Shown in pieces: positions 51,719 to 60,663 of a DNA stretch of 64,000 bases. The stretch is from contig NZ_AWOR01000046.1 of the NCBI RefSeq assembly GCF_000761245.1, forward strand, positions 371,519-435,518. The letters are read 5' to 3'. Both the position numbers and the translations under genes were made by a program. Within the stretch, counting starts at the first letter, position 1. Every line of letters starts with the position of its first letter. The notes below the pieces were generated by a model that ran no database searches, was not told the DNA's origin, and saw only the letters and a program-made list of their open reading frames with translations. Source of the DNA: Comamonas testosteroni. GTDB lineage: Bacteria; Pseudomonadota; Gammaproteobacteria; Burkholderiales; Burkholderiaceae_C.

Positions 51719-53059
51719 TCACAGGATGCTGACCGGCAATTCCGCTTGCAGGCGAAGCTGGTTCATATTGGCCTCGCCTTGCGCTTTATTCGTGCGATGC
51801 ACCCCGTAGCGCAATTGCAAGGAAAGATTCTTCGCTGCCCCATGCTGCACGATGTATCGCACCAGCAGGTCTCGTTCCCAATGCTTGCCATTGACTCCTG
51901 AGTAGCCGAGGTAGTTGGCGTAGACAGCATTGAGATGGCTGTTGTCGATGCCGGAACCTCGGGTGTAGGCAACGCCTGCGCTCAGCCCTGGGGTTGCGAT
52001 CCCGGCCAGGTCCACGTCGTATTTGAGTTGCCAGGAGGCTTCGCGCGGACCGTTGAAGTCGGACAGCTGCATGGCGTTCTCCAACCAGATGGAGCCACGA
52101 TTCACATAGTCAAACGGATTGTTTCCGTTGACCTTCTGGTAGCCGAGCCCGAATTTATGAGCGCCTGCGGCGTAGCTGCTCATCAGGCTCCAGGTGGTGG
52201 TGTCAATCTCGCCAGACTTGGCCTTGCTGGTATCGGTGCTGCGATAGAGGTTCAGATTGAACGACAGCGCACGCTGGCCTGACAGAGGAAGCTTGTAGAA
52301 ACTTCCCAAGTAGGCAGTATTCCAGTTATCGGCGTATTTTCCGTAATAGCTGCTGAGCGTCAGATTGGCGATGGGGGTGGCCCATGCGCCGCCTATGAAG
52401 CTGAAAGATCCGCTGGTCATGCCCGAGTAATTGGCCAGCAGGTCAGCGTCGTTCTTGCGGGCATTGCGGTCGGCCCAGCCGGTAAATCGCCCGGCTTGCA
52501 GCGTCAGTGTCGGGATGTCTTTGCTGATGACTTGCCAGCCCCGGTTGCTCTCGGGCAGCAATCGGGTGTCGGACGAACTGAAGATCGGTGTCTTGGTTCG
52601 CATCTCGCCCGCCTTCAGTTCCGTGGAAGAAACTCGCACTTTCAGCGCCGCGCCAGCTCGTCCAAAGCTATCGAGAATGTCCTGCCCGTCCTTGGCCACG
52701 TAGCGAGGCGTTGCGCGTGCATGGTCTGCTTCGGTGCCCAGGTTGACGGCCCCATAAGCATGGGCGTCCAATCCCAGGCCAAGGACACCACGCGTATAGC
52801 CCGATTCATAGTTGAGCATCAACCCGAAGGCCGACTCGCGAGCGAGGGTCTGGCCTCTTTTCCCACTGGTGGCGCGAAAACTGCTGCCTTTTTGATAGTC
52901 GAGCTGCTCGATAAGCACCCGGTTTTGCATATTGAGTGCACTGCCTTCGATAAAGCCCTTGGCATCATCTTGTGCACCGGCAATCGCAGCACCGCTTGCG
53001 CACAGCAGCGCTGCGCTCAGTGTATGGAGATGAGAAATACGGACTCTCATTAGATTCAT
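51719..53059 (-). CDS. OprD-family outer-membrane porin
   Basis: A 446-residue protein with signal peptide MNLMRVRISHLHTLSAALLCASGAAIAGAQ. The OprD family pattern is clear: FIEGSALNMQNRVLIEQLDYQ, QTLARESAFGLMLNYESGYTRGVLGLGLDAHAYGAVNLG, LKVRVSSTELKAGEMRTKTPIFSSSDTRLLPESNRGW and LTLQAGRFTGWADRNARKNDADLLANYS. It forms a trimeric or monomeric channel for small molecules such as basic amino acids or carboxylates. It is the last gene of the cobalamin-riboswitch unit, beginning just after the pseudoazurin stop. A start 54 bases upstream is possible. No channel of this family is known to me for corrinoids. Confidence 0.92.
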   Translation of the reverse strand: MNLMRVRISHLHTLSAALLCASGAAIAGAQDDAKGFIEGSALNMQNRVLIEQLDYQKGSSFRATSGKRGQTLARESAFGLMLNYESGYTRGVLGLGLDAHAYGAVNLGTEADHARATPRYVAKDGQDILDSFGRAGAALKVRVSSTELKAGEMRTKTPIFSSSDTRLLPESNRGWQVISKDIPTLTLQAGRFTGWADRNARKNDADLLANYSGMTSGSFSFIGGAWATPIANLTLSSYYGKYADNWNTAYLGSFYKLPLSGQRALSFNLNLYRSTDTSKAKSGEIDTTTWSLMSSYAAGAHKFGLGYQKVNGNNPFDYVNRGSIWLENAMQLSDFNGPREASWQLKYDVDLAGIATPGLSAGVAYTRGSGIDNSHLNAVYANYLGYSGVNGKHWERDLLVRYIVQHGAAKNLSLQLRYGVHRTNKAQGEANMNQLRLQAELPVSIL

Positions 53060-53122
53060 TTGCGGAGGCAGACGCAGGCACGATGCGCCTGAACGCGTTG
53101 ATATCGGGCTCATGGCGCTGAG

Positions 53123-53578
53123 TTACCGAGCAGCCGTTGCGTGAGCGCGCGCAACAATATCTTGGAAGCGCTGCTTGGCTTGTTCGGGCACGTCGTCCGG
53201 CACGGAGAGCTTGGACAAAGAGCTGTCGCCGACCTGGATCAACATCACCATGCCCATGGCATAGTGGGGCTGACACTTGACTCCATACAGACCGGGCTCG
53301 GTCATGGTGACCGTGATTTCCTGATTCGTCTTGCCCCTGAAAGGCGTCGCCCCTGCCGGCACCATACCTGTGATTGACACAGCATCGTGACCACTGCTGG
53401 TCGCCAGAAATTTGACGCTGTCACCCGGTGCGATCTTGACAAACTCGGGCTCGTACACCATGGCTCCATGAGGGCCTCGGTTGAGCATTTTGATTTCTAT
53501 GGTTTCTGCCGCAACCAGAGGTGCAGTACAAACGCACAGCACCAAGGCTGCATAGCGGGTAGAGTTAAGAACGGGCAT
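53123..53578 (-). CDS. Pseudoazurin-type cupredoxin
   Basis: A 151-residue periplasmic copper protein. Signal peptide MPVLNSTRYAALVLCVCTAPLVAA is followed by IEIKMLNRGPHGAMVYEPEFVKIAPGDSVKFLATSSGHDAVSI and GLYGVKCQPHYAMGMVMLIQVG. The type-1 copper ligands are visible: His in SGHDA, then Cys, His and Met in CQPHYAMGM. Pseudoazurin donates electrons to nitrite or nitrous-oxide reductases. Its gene lies 17 bases after the btuD-like stop and just before the porin, in an operon headed by a B12 riboswitch, which is unusual. Confidence 0.95.
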   Translation of the reverse strand: MPVLNSTRYAALVLCVCTAPLVAAETIEIKMLNRGPHGAMVYEPEFVKIAPGDSVKFLATSSGHDAVSITGMVPAGATPFRGKTNQEITVTMTEPGLYGVKCQPHYAMGMVMLIQVGDSSLSKLSVPDDVPEQAKQRFQDIVARAHATAAR

Positions 53579-53595
53579 GCCGGGAACTTTCTGAT

Positions 53596-54399
53596 TTAAA
53601 GACTGGGCATTGGCTGGAAACGCATAACGCGGCAGCCATCCTGCGGATCGATCAAGGTGCGAACTTGGACTTGAAAGACTTGCTCCAGCAAATCCTGACT
53701 CAGCACCTCATGAGGTGCGCCAAGCTGAATCAACCGGCCCTGATGCATGACGGCCAGCCGGTCGCAGACCATTGCTTGATTGAGGTCGTGCAGCGCGACG
53801 ACCTTGGTGATAGGAAGACGCTGGATCAACTGCAACAGTGACAGCTGTTGATGGATATCCAGATGATTGCAGGGCTCATCCAGCAGCAACAGGTGCGGTT
53901 GCTGTGCCAGAGCCCTTGCAATGTGTGCCCTTTGGCGCTCCCCGCCTGACAAGGTGCTCCAGTTGCTGTCTGCCTTGGATAGCAGCCCGACGTCGCGCAG
54001 CGCATCTCGGACAATCGATCGATCAACGCTCGACAAGGGGTCTATGGCTGACAGCCAGGGTGTACGCCCCAGCTCCACCGCCTCGGTCACACTGATGGCA
54101 TCCGCGGTATCGGCAGTCTGTGCCACAAAAGCCAGTTGGCGCGCCACCGTACGACGAGACAACTGACGCAGTGGCTGGCCACCCACCAGCACCTCCCCGG
54201 AGCTGGGCTTGAGTACGCCTGACAACAGACGCAGCAGACTGGATTTTCCAGAGCCGTTCGGCCCAACCAACCCCAGCATTTCACCCGGACGCACCTGCAA
54301 GCAGACCTGCCGCACGATTGGGGTGCCTCGGATCTTCCAACTGATCTGCCGCGCTTCAAGGGCCGCCGTATTTTGCGGCTTGCCAGAGGCCTCCTTCAT
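53596..54399 (-). CDS. btuD: ABC transporter ATPase, FecE/BtuD type
   Basis: A 267-residue ATPase with Walker A GPNGSGKSSLL, a Q-loop (AFVAQTAD), ABC signature LSGGERQRAHIARAL, Walker B LLLLDEPCNHLDI and switch His (VALHDLNQAM). The family powers import of iron chelates, haem or vitamin B12. Its start overlaps the permease stop by four bases. Corrinoid transport is inferred from the riboswitch in front of the operon. Confidence 0.9.
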   Translation of the reverse strand: MKEASGKPQNTAALEARQISWKIRGTPIVRQVCLQVRPGEMLGLVGPNGSGKSSLLRLLSGVLKPSSGEVLVGGQPLRQLSRRTVARQLAFVAQTADTADAISVTEAVELGRTPWLSAIDPLSSVDRSIVRDALRDVGLLSKADSNWSTLSGGERQRAHIARALAQQPHLLLLDEPCNHLDIHQQLSLLQLIQRLPITKVVALHDLNQAMVCDRLAVMHQGRLIQLGAPHEVLSQDLLEQVFQVQVRTLIDPQDGCRVMRFQPMPSL

Positions 54400-55472
54400 G
54401 GGCGACCTCTCTGACTCCTGAGCAAGATGCAAGCGAACACAGGCGCACCGGCCAGAGCGGTAATCACGCCAATGGGCAGGACCTGTCCCGCAATCAGGGT
54501 ACGTGAAACCACGTCGGCAGCAATCAGGAAGATGGCCCCGATCACCGCACTGGCAGGGATCAGGCGTCGATGGCGCACACCCACAAGCAGGCGTGCAGAG
54601 TGAGGAATCACCAATCCGACGAAGCCGATGGCTCCGACGATCGAAACCATCACCGCAGTCATCAGCGCCGCAGCCAGCAGCAACGTCAGCTGCACGCGGC
54701 GCACCGGCACCCCAAGCGCGGCAGCGGACTCGCTGCCGAAGGCAAATGCATCGAGAGAACGGGCATGCAGCAGGCACACCAACACGCCAGCTACGGCCAC
54801 TGAGGCCGTCAGAGCGGTGTCCGGCCAGCGCACACCGCTCAAATTACCAAGCAGCCAGAACATGATGCCGCGCGCCTGCTCCGCGCTTCCGGATTTGGTG
54901 ATGATCAACGAGGTCAGTGCATTGAACAGCTGCGAGCCGGCAATGCCGGCCAGCACAATCTGCCCGCCGTTGCGCAAACCGCCATTGCCGGCGGCATGGG
55001 CCAGCAGTGCCACCAAGGCAAATGCGCACACCGCTCCGAAAAAGGCTCCCGCGCTCATCGATATGAAGCCGGCCCCGAGACCGACCACCGAAACCAGCAC
55101 GGCCCCTGTAGACGCGCCTGCAGAGATACCGAGCAGATAAGGCTCCGCCAAGGCATTTCGCAGCAGCGACTGCAAGATAACGCCGGAGACTGCCAGGCCG
55201 GCACCGCAACTGGCGGCGACCAGGGCTCGCGTCAGCCGGTAATTCCAGACGATCCCCGCGTTGATCGGGTCTATCGGATAGCTGGTCCCAAGCAGCCGGT
55301 TGGCGAGCACCTCGTACACAATGCGGGCCGAGATATCGGTCTCACCTATGGCTATGCCCAACACAATGGCCAGCAAGAGCATGGCCGCTGCGGCTATCGT
55401 CAGCAGGACTGCGCGCAGGAACTGGCTGGCCGGTATGGTTGGCCAAGCTGAAGTCAGCGTGGAGGTATTCAT
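54396..55472 (-). CDS. btuC: ABC transporter permease, FecCD/BtuC type
   Basis: A 358-residue inner-membrane permease with about ten hydrophobic helices. It carries FecCD family marks: LTRALVAASCGAGLAVSGVILQSLLRNALAEPYLLGISAGASTGAVL, MFWLLGNLSGVRWPD, and SIVGAIGFVGLVIPHSARLLVGVRHRRLIPASAVIGAIFLIAADVVSRTL. It forms the channel of a type II ABC importer. The substrate is taken from the riboswitch and the neighbouring binding protein, not from the permease itself. Confidence 0.92.
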   Translation of the reverse strand: MNTSTLTSAWPTIPASQFLRAVLLTIAAAAMLLLAIVLGIAIGETDISARIVYEVLANRLLGTSYPIDPINAGIVWNYRLTRALVAASCGAGLAVSGVILQSLLRNALAEPYLLGISAGASTGAVLVSVVGLGAGFISMSAGAFFGAVCAFALVALLAHAAGNGGLRNGGQIVLAGIAGSQLFNALTSLIITKSGSAEQARGIMFWLLGNLSGVRWPDTALTASVAVAGVLVCLLHARSLDAFAFGSESAAALGVPVRRVQLTLLLAAALMTAVMVSIVGAIGFVGLVIPHSARLLVGVRHRRLIPASAVIGAIFLIAADVVSRTLIAGQVLPIGVITALAGAPVFACILLRSQRGRP

Positions 55473-55524
55473 GGCACTGAGATTGGGATATCGCGCCTGA
55501 AGCGCGACATCCTCTGTGCTCGGC

Positions 55525-56532
55525 TTATTTGGAGAGGCCTTCGATTTTCAGTACCGCACTGGCAATCTGCTCCATGCCGTCCACCTGGCGGATGGAGCCT
55601 TGCAGGGCGTCAGCGTCCACAATCACGATGCGACCGTTCTTGACGGCATCCATATGCTGGGTGACAGGGTCCTTCTTGAGAAAGTCCAGCTTCTTCTGGT
55701 AATCGTCGGCAGGAAAGCGGCGGCGATCCATGCGGGCAATGATCAGGATCGAGGGGTTGGCCTTGGCAATGGTTTCCCAGCCCACCGTGGGCCATTCTTC
55801 AGCAGAGCTGACGACATTGCGCAAACCGAGCGTTTGCATCATGTAGCCTGCCACCCCGTTTTTCCCGGCCATATACGGATCGGCTGCCAGATCTGCACTG
55901 GAGAACCACAGTGCTGCAGACAGGTTATGGAGTTTGGAGGCTTTGACCTTGGCCACCGCCTGAGCCTGGCCCTCGCTCAAATCCTTGACCAAGCCCTCGC
56001 CGCGCACCTCTACATCAAAGACCTGTGCCAACTGGCGGATGCCTTTGTACAAGGCCTTCACGTCGTAGCTGGCGGTACGTGTACCGTCCGAGCCGACCAG
56101 GTTGTTCTTGCCTTCGCAATCCGCCGGCATGGCGTAGGTGGCTATGTGGAGATCATGAAACTGCTCGCGGGTACCGACGACGCCATCTTTGCCCACCATC
56201 CATTCGAACTGCGAAACCACCAAGGCAGGTCGCTTGCCGATGACCGACTCAAAGCTGGGAATGTTGTCGGACAGGCGCGGCACCTTGTCATTGATGGCTT
56301 TGAAACGAGGCTGCACCGGATTGAACCAGAGTGCAGTGCCCGCCACCTTGTCGCCCAGCCCGAGGGCATAAAGCATTTCGGTGCCTGCTTGACCGATGGT
56401 GACCACCGATGAAGGCGCTTTGTCCAGAGTGACTGTGTAGCTGCAGTTTTGCAGCTGCAAAGGATAGTCTGTCGCGTATGCAGACCATGAACAGGCGAGC
56501 AAGGCAGCGGCGGCAAGGCTTCGAAGCAGCAT
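55525..56532 (-). CDS. btuF: TroA/BtuF-type substrate-binding protein
   Basis: A 335-residue periplasmic binding protein chosen to start MLLRSLAAAALLACSWSAYA, with GGAGAGA ahead of it. The body matches cobalamin or siderophore binding proteins: SSVVTIGQAGTEMLYALGLGDKVAGTALWFNPVQPRF, PRLSDNIPSFESVIGKRPALVVSQFE, then GLRNVVSSAEEWPTVGWETIAKANPSILIIARM. It is headed by a cobalamin riboswitch and followed by the permease gene, so corrinoid or cobalt chelate import is the best reading. BtuB-type TonB receptor genes are not in this window. Confidence 0.88.
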   Translation of the reverse strand: MLLRSLAAAALLACSWSAYATDYPLQLQNCSYTVTLDKAPSSVVTIGQAGTEMLYALGLGDKVAGTALWFNPVQPRFKAINDKVPRLSDNIPSFESVIGKRPALVVSQFEWMVGKDGVVGTREQFHDLHIATYAMPADCEGKNNLVGSDGTRTASYDVKALYKGIRQLAQVFDVEVRGEGLVKDLSEGQAQAVAKVKASKLHNLSAALWFSSADLAADPYMAGKNGVAGYMMQTLGLRNVVSSAEEWPTVGWETIAKANPSILIIARMDRRRFPADDYQKKLDFLKKDPVTQHMDAVKNGRIVIVDADALQGSIRQVDGMEQIASAVLKIEGLSK

Positions 56533-56661
56533 CGGATATCTCTCCAGAAGCGGCGGGAAGCCCCCTGGAAGACATAGCAAGCCATGCGCCTGCATGCCTG
56601 CCTGAATCAGCAACGCCGTACCGGAGCGATGAAAATGCTCACTTCCCGGACACCCCGCCGG

Positions 56662-56835
56662 CAATGATTGGTTGGTACTCTGGCAGGTCTCCTGACTGGC
56701 AAATCATCGCTGGCTCATCGCCTTCCCAAACATAGGTTCAGTGGCTGTGTGATGGCTGGCTCATTGCCTACAGTTGCGGGGGCAGTTCCATTTCACGGGC
56801 CTGTGCCAAAAAGCACCTGGCCCTGGATTCCCTCA
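56662..56835 (-). promoter_or_regulatory. Cobalamin (B12) riboswitch
   Basis: On the minus strand the conserved parts appear in order: GGTGC near the 5' end, GCCCCCGCAACTGTAGGC (core), CCACTGAAC, TGGGAAGGCGATGAGCCAG and finally the B12 box GCCAGTCAGGAGACCTGCC. This is the consensus of cobalamin riboswitches, which lower expression of downstream genes when adenosyl- or other cobalamin binds. The BtuF-type gene begins about 130 bases after the B12 box. Confidence 0.93.
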
Positions 56836-56957
56836 TGCATTCGTCACTGCGCATGCATGTTCTGGCGAAACCAAAGTTGCGGTAATGTAGCTGATTTTGT
56901 AGCAGCAGTCCTAGGTCAAAGTGCCGAATGCGCTCAGATCGCCTCTCTAAGTCCCGC

Positions 56958-57470
56958 ATGAACAGCTTTTCTATCCAGCGTGTTTGCGAGCTGCACAAGG
57001 TTCAAGATTTTCTGCAAAAAGCACGCATTGCCATGTTCGCAGGGCGAAGCAACGCGCTGGAAATTCCTCCGGATCTGTGTCATTTCGAAGAGACCTATCT
57101 CTCGGGCAGCGGTTGCATGTTGGCGGCGCTCGACTCGGAGCAAAGGGTGCAGGCCACGATTGCTTGCCGAGACTACGACGGCAGATTTCCCCAACTGAAC
57201 TTCCGCCAGCTGAAGGTGGTTGAGGTCGTGCGCTTGTTTGTCGCCCCAGAGTTTCGACGATCCGGCGTGGGTGGTGCACTAGTGGATTCATTGAAGCTTC
57301 ATGCACAGGCTCAACAGGTGCAAGTGCTCTACCTCCACACTCACCCCTTCCTGCCAGGGGCCGTCGAGTTCTGGCAGACCCAAGGCTTCGAGGTGATCGA
57401 CCGTGAAACAGATCCGCTATGGCAGACGATTCATATGCAGCGCGTTCTGTGCAAAGCCTCTGAGAGCTAA
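56958..57470 (+). CDS. GNAT-family N-acetyltransferase
   Basis: A 170-residue protein beginning MNSFSIQRVCELHK. The acetyl-CoA binding motif is VEVVRLFVAPEFRRSGVGGALVDSL (V/R-x-x-x-G-x-G/A variant), followed by a typical beta-strand and helix with LYLHTHPFLPGAVEFWQTQGFEVIDRE. GNAT enzymes transfer an acetyl group from acetyl-CoA to an amine; the substrate is unknown. The gene is divergent from the riboswitch-controlled unit. A longer in-frame start is possible but lacks conserved sequence. Confidence 0.88.
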   Translation: MNSFSIQRVCELHKVQDFLQKARIAMFAGRSNALEIPPDLCHFEETYLSGSGCMLAALDSEQRVQATIACRDYDGRFPQLNFRQLKVVEVVRLFVAPEFRRSGVGGALVDSLKLHAQAQQVQVLYLHTHPFLPGAVEFWQTQGFEVIDRETDPLWQTIHMQRVLCKASES

Positions 57471-57810
57471 TCAAACTTGGTCTACTGAGACAGGGTTCAA
57501 TGTGCGTTGCGGCGGCCGCTGACATACATATTCAACCGCGGGCTCATTCCCTCGCGCGCTCAGACGTCGCGTCCAGCTTCTCCTGCTTTTCATGTCGTAG
57601 CTCAGCGTTGGTCACGCAGGCCCAGCCCACCAGGATGCGGCTCTCAACTCAGCACGCATTTCGAGCTACGAGTCGGTGCCAAGACTCGCACGTTCAAACA
57701 TATCAATGAGCAGAATTCATGGATTGATGAGATAAAACCATTTTACGTCATTGAATCGTATCCCTACGATTGGCGCCTATCGATGGTCAGCACCATCCAT
57801 GAAAGCCGCC
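57471..57810. other. Spacer before the MesX/MesD set, no gene seen
   Basis: About 340 bases. Short open frames are not convincing. Just before the reductase gene the sequence turns AT-rich, as expected for a promoter. I saw no complete SAM or cobalamin riboswitch. Confidence 0.55.
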
Positions 57811-58392
57811 ATGACATATCCCCTTCGCGTAGTCGCCGTTGCCGGCGGATTGCAGCTCCTCTCCAAATCCGCAGCGTTGTCAAAGCACCTGCTGGATCTG
57901 ATCGCCGACGAAATCCCTTGCCAACCACGCATGGTCGAGATAGGTGCGATCGCACCGCAGCTCGCAGGCGCGGTCTGGCGCTCCCAGCTGCCAGTGGCGG
58001 TAGAGCAGGCGCTTGCAGCGGTCGAGCAAGCCGATGTGCTGGTGGTCGTCACTCCGGTGTTTCGTGGTTCCTACACAGGACTGTTCAAGCATTTTTTTGA
58101 CTTCATTGATCAGGATGCCCTGATCGACAAGCCCGTGCTACTGGCCGCCACTGGTGGCAGTGAGCGCCACGCCTTGGTGATCGACCATCAGTTGCGGCCG
58201 CTGTTCAGCTTCTTCCAGGCGCGCACCTTGCCTCTGGGCGTCTATGCAACCGACCAGGACTTTGCGAACTATCGCCTGCAGAGCGAGGCCTTGCTTGATC
58301 GGGCCAGACTGGCGGTCCAGCGAGCATTGCCGTTGCTGAAGCTGACAGGCCATGCCAGGTCCGCCGTGGTCGATGAAGCGGTTGCGGTCTGA
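57811..58392 (+). CDS. NAD(P)H-dependent FMN reductase (MsuE-like)
   Basis: A 193-residue flavodoxin-fold protein starting MTYPLRVVAVAGGLQLLSKSAALSKHLLDLI. The flavin-phosphate loop VAGGLQ...SKSAAL and VVVTPVFRGSYTGLFKHFFDFIDQDALIDKPVLLAATGGSERHALVIDHQLRPLFSFF are typical of MsuE/SsuE-type FMN reductases. It supplies reduced flavin to partner oxygenases. The MesX and MesD genes lie directly downstream, where flavin-reduction partners are common. An ATG 12 bases upstream is the alternative start. Confidence 0.88.
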   Translation: MTYPLRVVAVAGGLQLLSKSAALSKHLLDLIADEIPCQPRMVEIGAIAPQLAGAVWRSQLPVAVEQALAAVEQADVLVVVTPVFRGSYTGLFKHFFDFIDQDALIDKPVLLAATGGSERHALVIDHQLRPLFSFFQARTLPLGVYATDQDFANYRLQSEALLDRARLAVQRALPLLKLTGHARSAVVDEAVAV

Positions 58393-58436
58393 ATCAACAC
58401 CATCCTTTCTCTCAAATATTCGATTACCGGACTGCC

Positions 58437-59420
58437 ATGAACGAAAACCTCAGCTTTAGCCTCAAGAGCATTCGCTTCGATGAGAACTATCAGCCATCGG
58501 ACAGCACGCGCATCACCACCAACTTTGCCAATCTGGCGCGGGGAAAGAGTCGGCAGCAGAACCTGCGCAGCACGCTGAAGATGATTGACAACCGTTTCAA
58601 TGACCTGGCGCATTGGGACAACCCGACGGGAGCACGATATGCAGTCGAGCTCGACATCATCTCTGTCGAGATGAAGCTGGATGCCAAGAGCAGCAATGCC
58701 GCGTTTCCGTTGATCGAGATACTCAAGACCAGCATTCTCGACAAGACAGCAAACAAGCGCATCAACGGCATCGTGGGCAATAACTTCTCATCCTACGTGC
58801 GCGATTACGACTTCAGCGTCTTGCTTCCCGAGCACAACGTCAATCGAGCGGAATTCAGCACGCCGGCCGATTTCGGCGAACTCCATGGCCAGCTGTTCAA
58901 GCAGTTTGTCAACTCGAGCACATACCAGCAGCACTTCGACAAACCGCCGGTCATCTGCATCAGCGCCTCGACCAGCAAGACCTATCAGCGGACGGGGAAC
59001 CAGCACCCGGTGCTGGGTGTGGAGTACCGACAGAATGAGCTGTCCTCGACAGACCAATATTTTGCAAAAATGGGAATGCAGGTTCGATTCTTTATGCCAC
59101 CGAACGGAGTTGCGCCACTGGCCTTCTATTCCAGCGCTGACCTGTTGAGCGACTACACGAACCTCGAGTTGATCGGCACCATCAGCACGATGGAAACGTT
59201 TCAGAAGATTTATCGCCCCGAAATCTACAACGCCAATTCCGCTGCAGCAAAACTCTATCAACCGAGTCTGAAAAATCAGGATTACTCGTTGACGCAAATC
59301 GTCTATGACCGGGAGGAGCGCAGTCAACTCGCTGTCAAGCAGGGGAAGTTCGCGGAGGAGCACTTCATCAGACCGTACAAGAATGTGCTTGATCAATGGG
59401 CTGCTGCTTGCGCGTACTGA
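58437..59420 (+). CDS. mesX: MesX (DUF1852), partner of the MesD methionine synthase
   Basis: A 327-residue DUF1852 protein: MNENLSFSLKSIRFDENYQPSDSTRITTNFANLARGKSRQQNLRSTLKMIDNRFNDLA, later NNFSSYVRDYDFSVLLPEHNVNRAEFSTPADFGELHGQLF and SLKNQDYSLTQIVYDREERSQLAVKQGKFAEEHFIRPYKN. DUF1852 has been shown in other bacteria to be MesX, required together with oxygen for the folate-independent methionine synthase MesD. It lies immediately upstream of mesD. Its own chemistry is not well known; it may supply the methyl group or act as an oxygenase. Confidence 0.93.
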   Translation: MNENLSFSLKSIRFDENYQPSDSTRITTNFANLARGKSRQQNLRSTLKMIDNRFNDLAHWDNPTGARYAVELDIISVEMKLDAKSSNAAFPLIEILKTSILDKTANKRINGIVGNNFSSYVRDYDFSVLLPEHNVNRAEFSTPADFGELHGQLFKQFVNSSTYQQHFDKPPVICISASTSKTYQRTGNQHPVLGVEYRQNELSSTDQYFAKMGMQVRFFMPPNGVAPLAFYSSADLLSDYTNLELIGTISTMETFQKIYRPEIYNANSAAAKLYQPSLKNQDYSLTQIVYDREERSQLAVKQGKFAEEHFIRPYKNVLDQWAAACAY

Positions 59421-59502
59421 TACCACTGCAGCGTTCCCAGACTCGGGGCCAAGAGCCCTGACATGACTTCATACACCCTAATAGCTTCAAAGGAATCTTC
59501 CG

Positions 59503-60528
59503 ATGTTTGAAACCTCTATCGCTGGCAGCCTGCCAAAGCCAGCCTGGCTGGCCGAAACCAACAAGCTCTGGCCTCAATGGAAAGCCGAAGGCGATGCACT
59601 TGTTCAAGCCAAGGCCGACGCGACCTTGCTGTGGATCAAGGCCCAGGAAGATGCGGGCCTGGATATCGTGTGCGACGGCGAGCAATCGCGCCAGCATTTC
59701 GTGCACGGCTTTCTTGAGCAGGTCGAGGGCATCGATTTCGTAAACAAGGTGAAGATGGGCATCCGCGACAACCGCTATGACGCAATGGTGCCGCAGGTGG
59801 TGTCGGCGCTGCGTCTGAAAGGGCGAGTTCACGCCTCCGAGGCACAGTTGGCGCGCGCGCATACGAAGAAGAAGCTGAAGTTCACCTTGCCCGGCCCAAT
59901 GACCATCGTCGATACCGTGGCTGATCGCTTCTACGGCGACAAGGTCAAGATGGCTTTCGCCTTTGCCGAGTTGCTCAACCAGGAGGCTCTGGCGCTTCAA
60001 GCCGATGGCGTGGATATCATCCAGTTCGATGAGCCTGCCTTCAATGTCTATATGAAGGACGCCGCTGACTGGGGCGTACAGGCGCTTGAACGCGCCGCGC
60101 AGGGCTTGACCTGCACGACAGCGGTGCACATTTGCTATGGCTATGGCATCAAGGCCAATACCGACTGGAAGAGCACGCTGGGCGATGAATGGCGCCAGTA
60201 CGAGACGGTGTTCCCCGCACTGGCTCGCAGCCGCATCGATCAGGTGAGCCTGGAGTGCATTCACTCCCATGTCCCACCCGACTTGATGAAGCTGCTGGCC
60301 GGCAAGGACGTGCTGGTCGGCGTGATCGATGTGGCCAGCGACGTGATCGAAACACCCGAAGAGGTGGCCGACACCATTGCCCGCGCCTTGGAGTTTGTCC
60401 CGAAGGAGAGGCTGTTTCCATGCACGAACTGCGGGCTAGCGCCGATGGCGCGCGATGTGGCGTGGCGCAAACTGGAGGCCCTGGCGCAAGGCACGAGGCT
60501 GGCCAAGGAGCGACTCACCACGGTGTGA
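59503..60528 (+). CDS. mesD: MesD-type core methionine synthase (folate-independent)
   Basis: A 341-residue MetE-like barrel lacking the N-terminal folate-binding half of full MetE. Start SIAGSLPKPAWLAETNKLWPQW; LPGPMTIVDTVADRFYGD; the zinc-site segments AVHICYGYG and FPCTNCGLAPMA keep the ligands for homocysteine activation. Short core-MetE proteins make methionine without methyltetrahydrofolate; the MesD class does so in aerobes with MesX. The gene follows mesX by about 80 bases. Co-location with a B12 importer makes sense for an organism shifting between cobalamin-dependent and cobalamin-free methionine synthesis. Confidence 0.9.
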   Translation: MFETSIAGSLPKPAWLAETNKLWPQWKAEGDALVQAKADATLLWIKAQEDAGLDIVCDGEQSRQHFVHGFLEQVEGIDFVNKVKMGIRDNRYDAMVPQVVSALRLKGRVHASEAQLARAHTKKKLKFTLPGPMTIVDTVADRFYGDKVKMAFAFAELLNQEALALQADGVDIIQFDEPAFNVYMKDAADWGVQALERAAQGLTCTTAVHICYGYGIKANTDWKSTLGDEWRQYETVFPALARSRIDQVSLECIHSHVPPDLMKLLAGKDVLVGVIDVASDVIETPEEVADTIARALEFVPKERLFPCTNCGLAPMARDVAWRKLEALAQGTRLAKERLTTV

Positions 60529-60663
60529 CGCGCCTGTGCGTACCGTCGATTCACCTTGTCAAATTGCTTGAAGTTTCAATGTTCATTGAGCTACATGGAT
60601 GATCGCTAGGTGACAAGATGGGCCTGCCGCGATTTTTGTATTGCAGGCAGCAATCGCTGCAAA

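Noticed and set aside
57707..57719. TGAG-N5-TTCA as a possible MetR site before the FMN reductase gene
   Set aside because: One mismatch from TGAA-N5-TTCA, which is common by chance in 340 bases; there is no second site or metR gene nearby.
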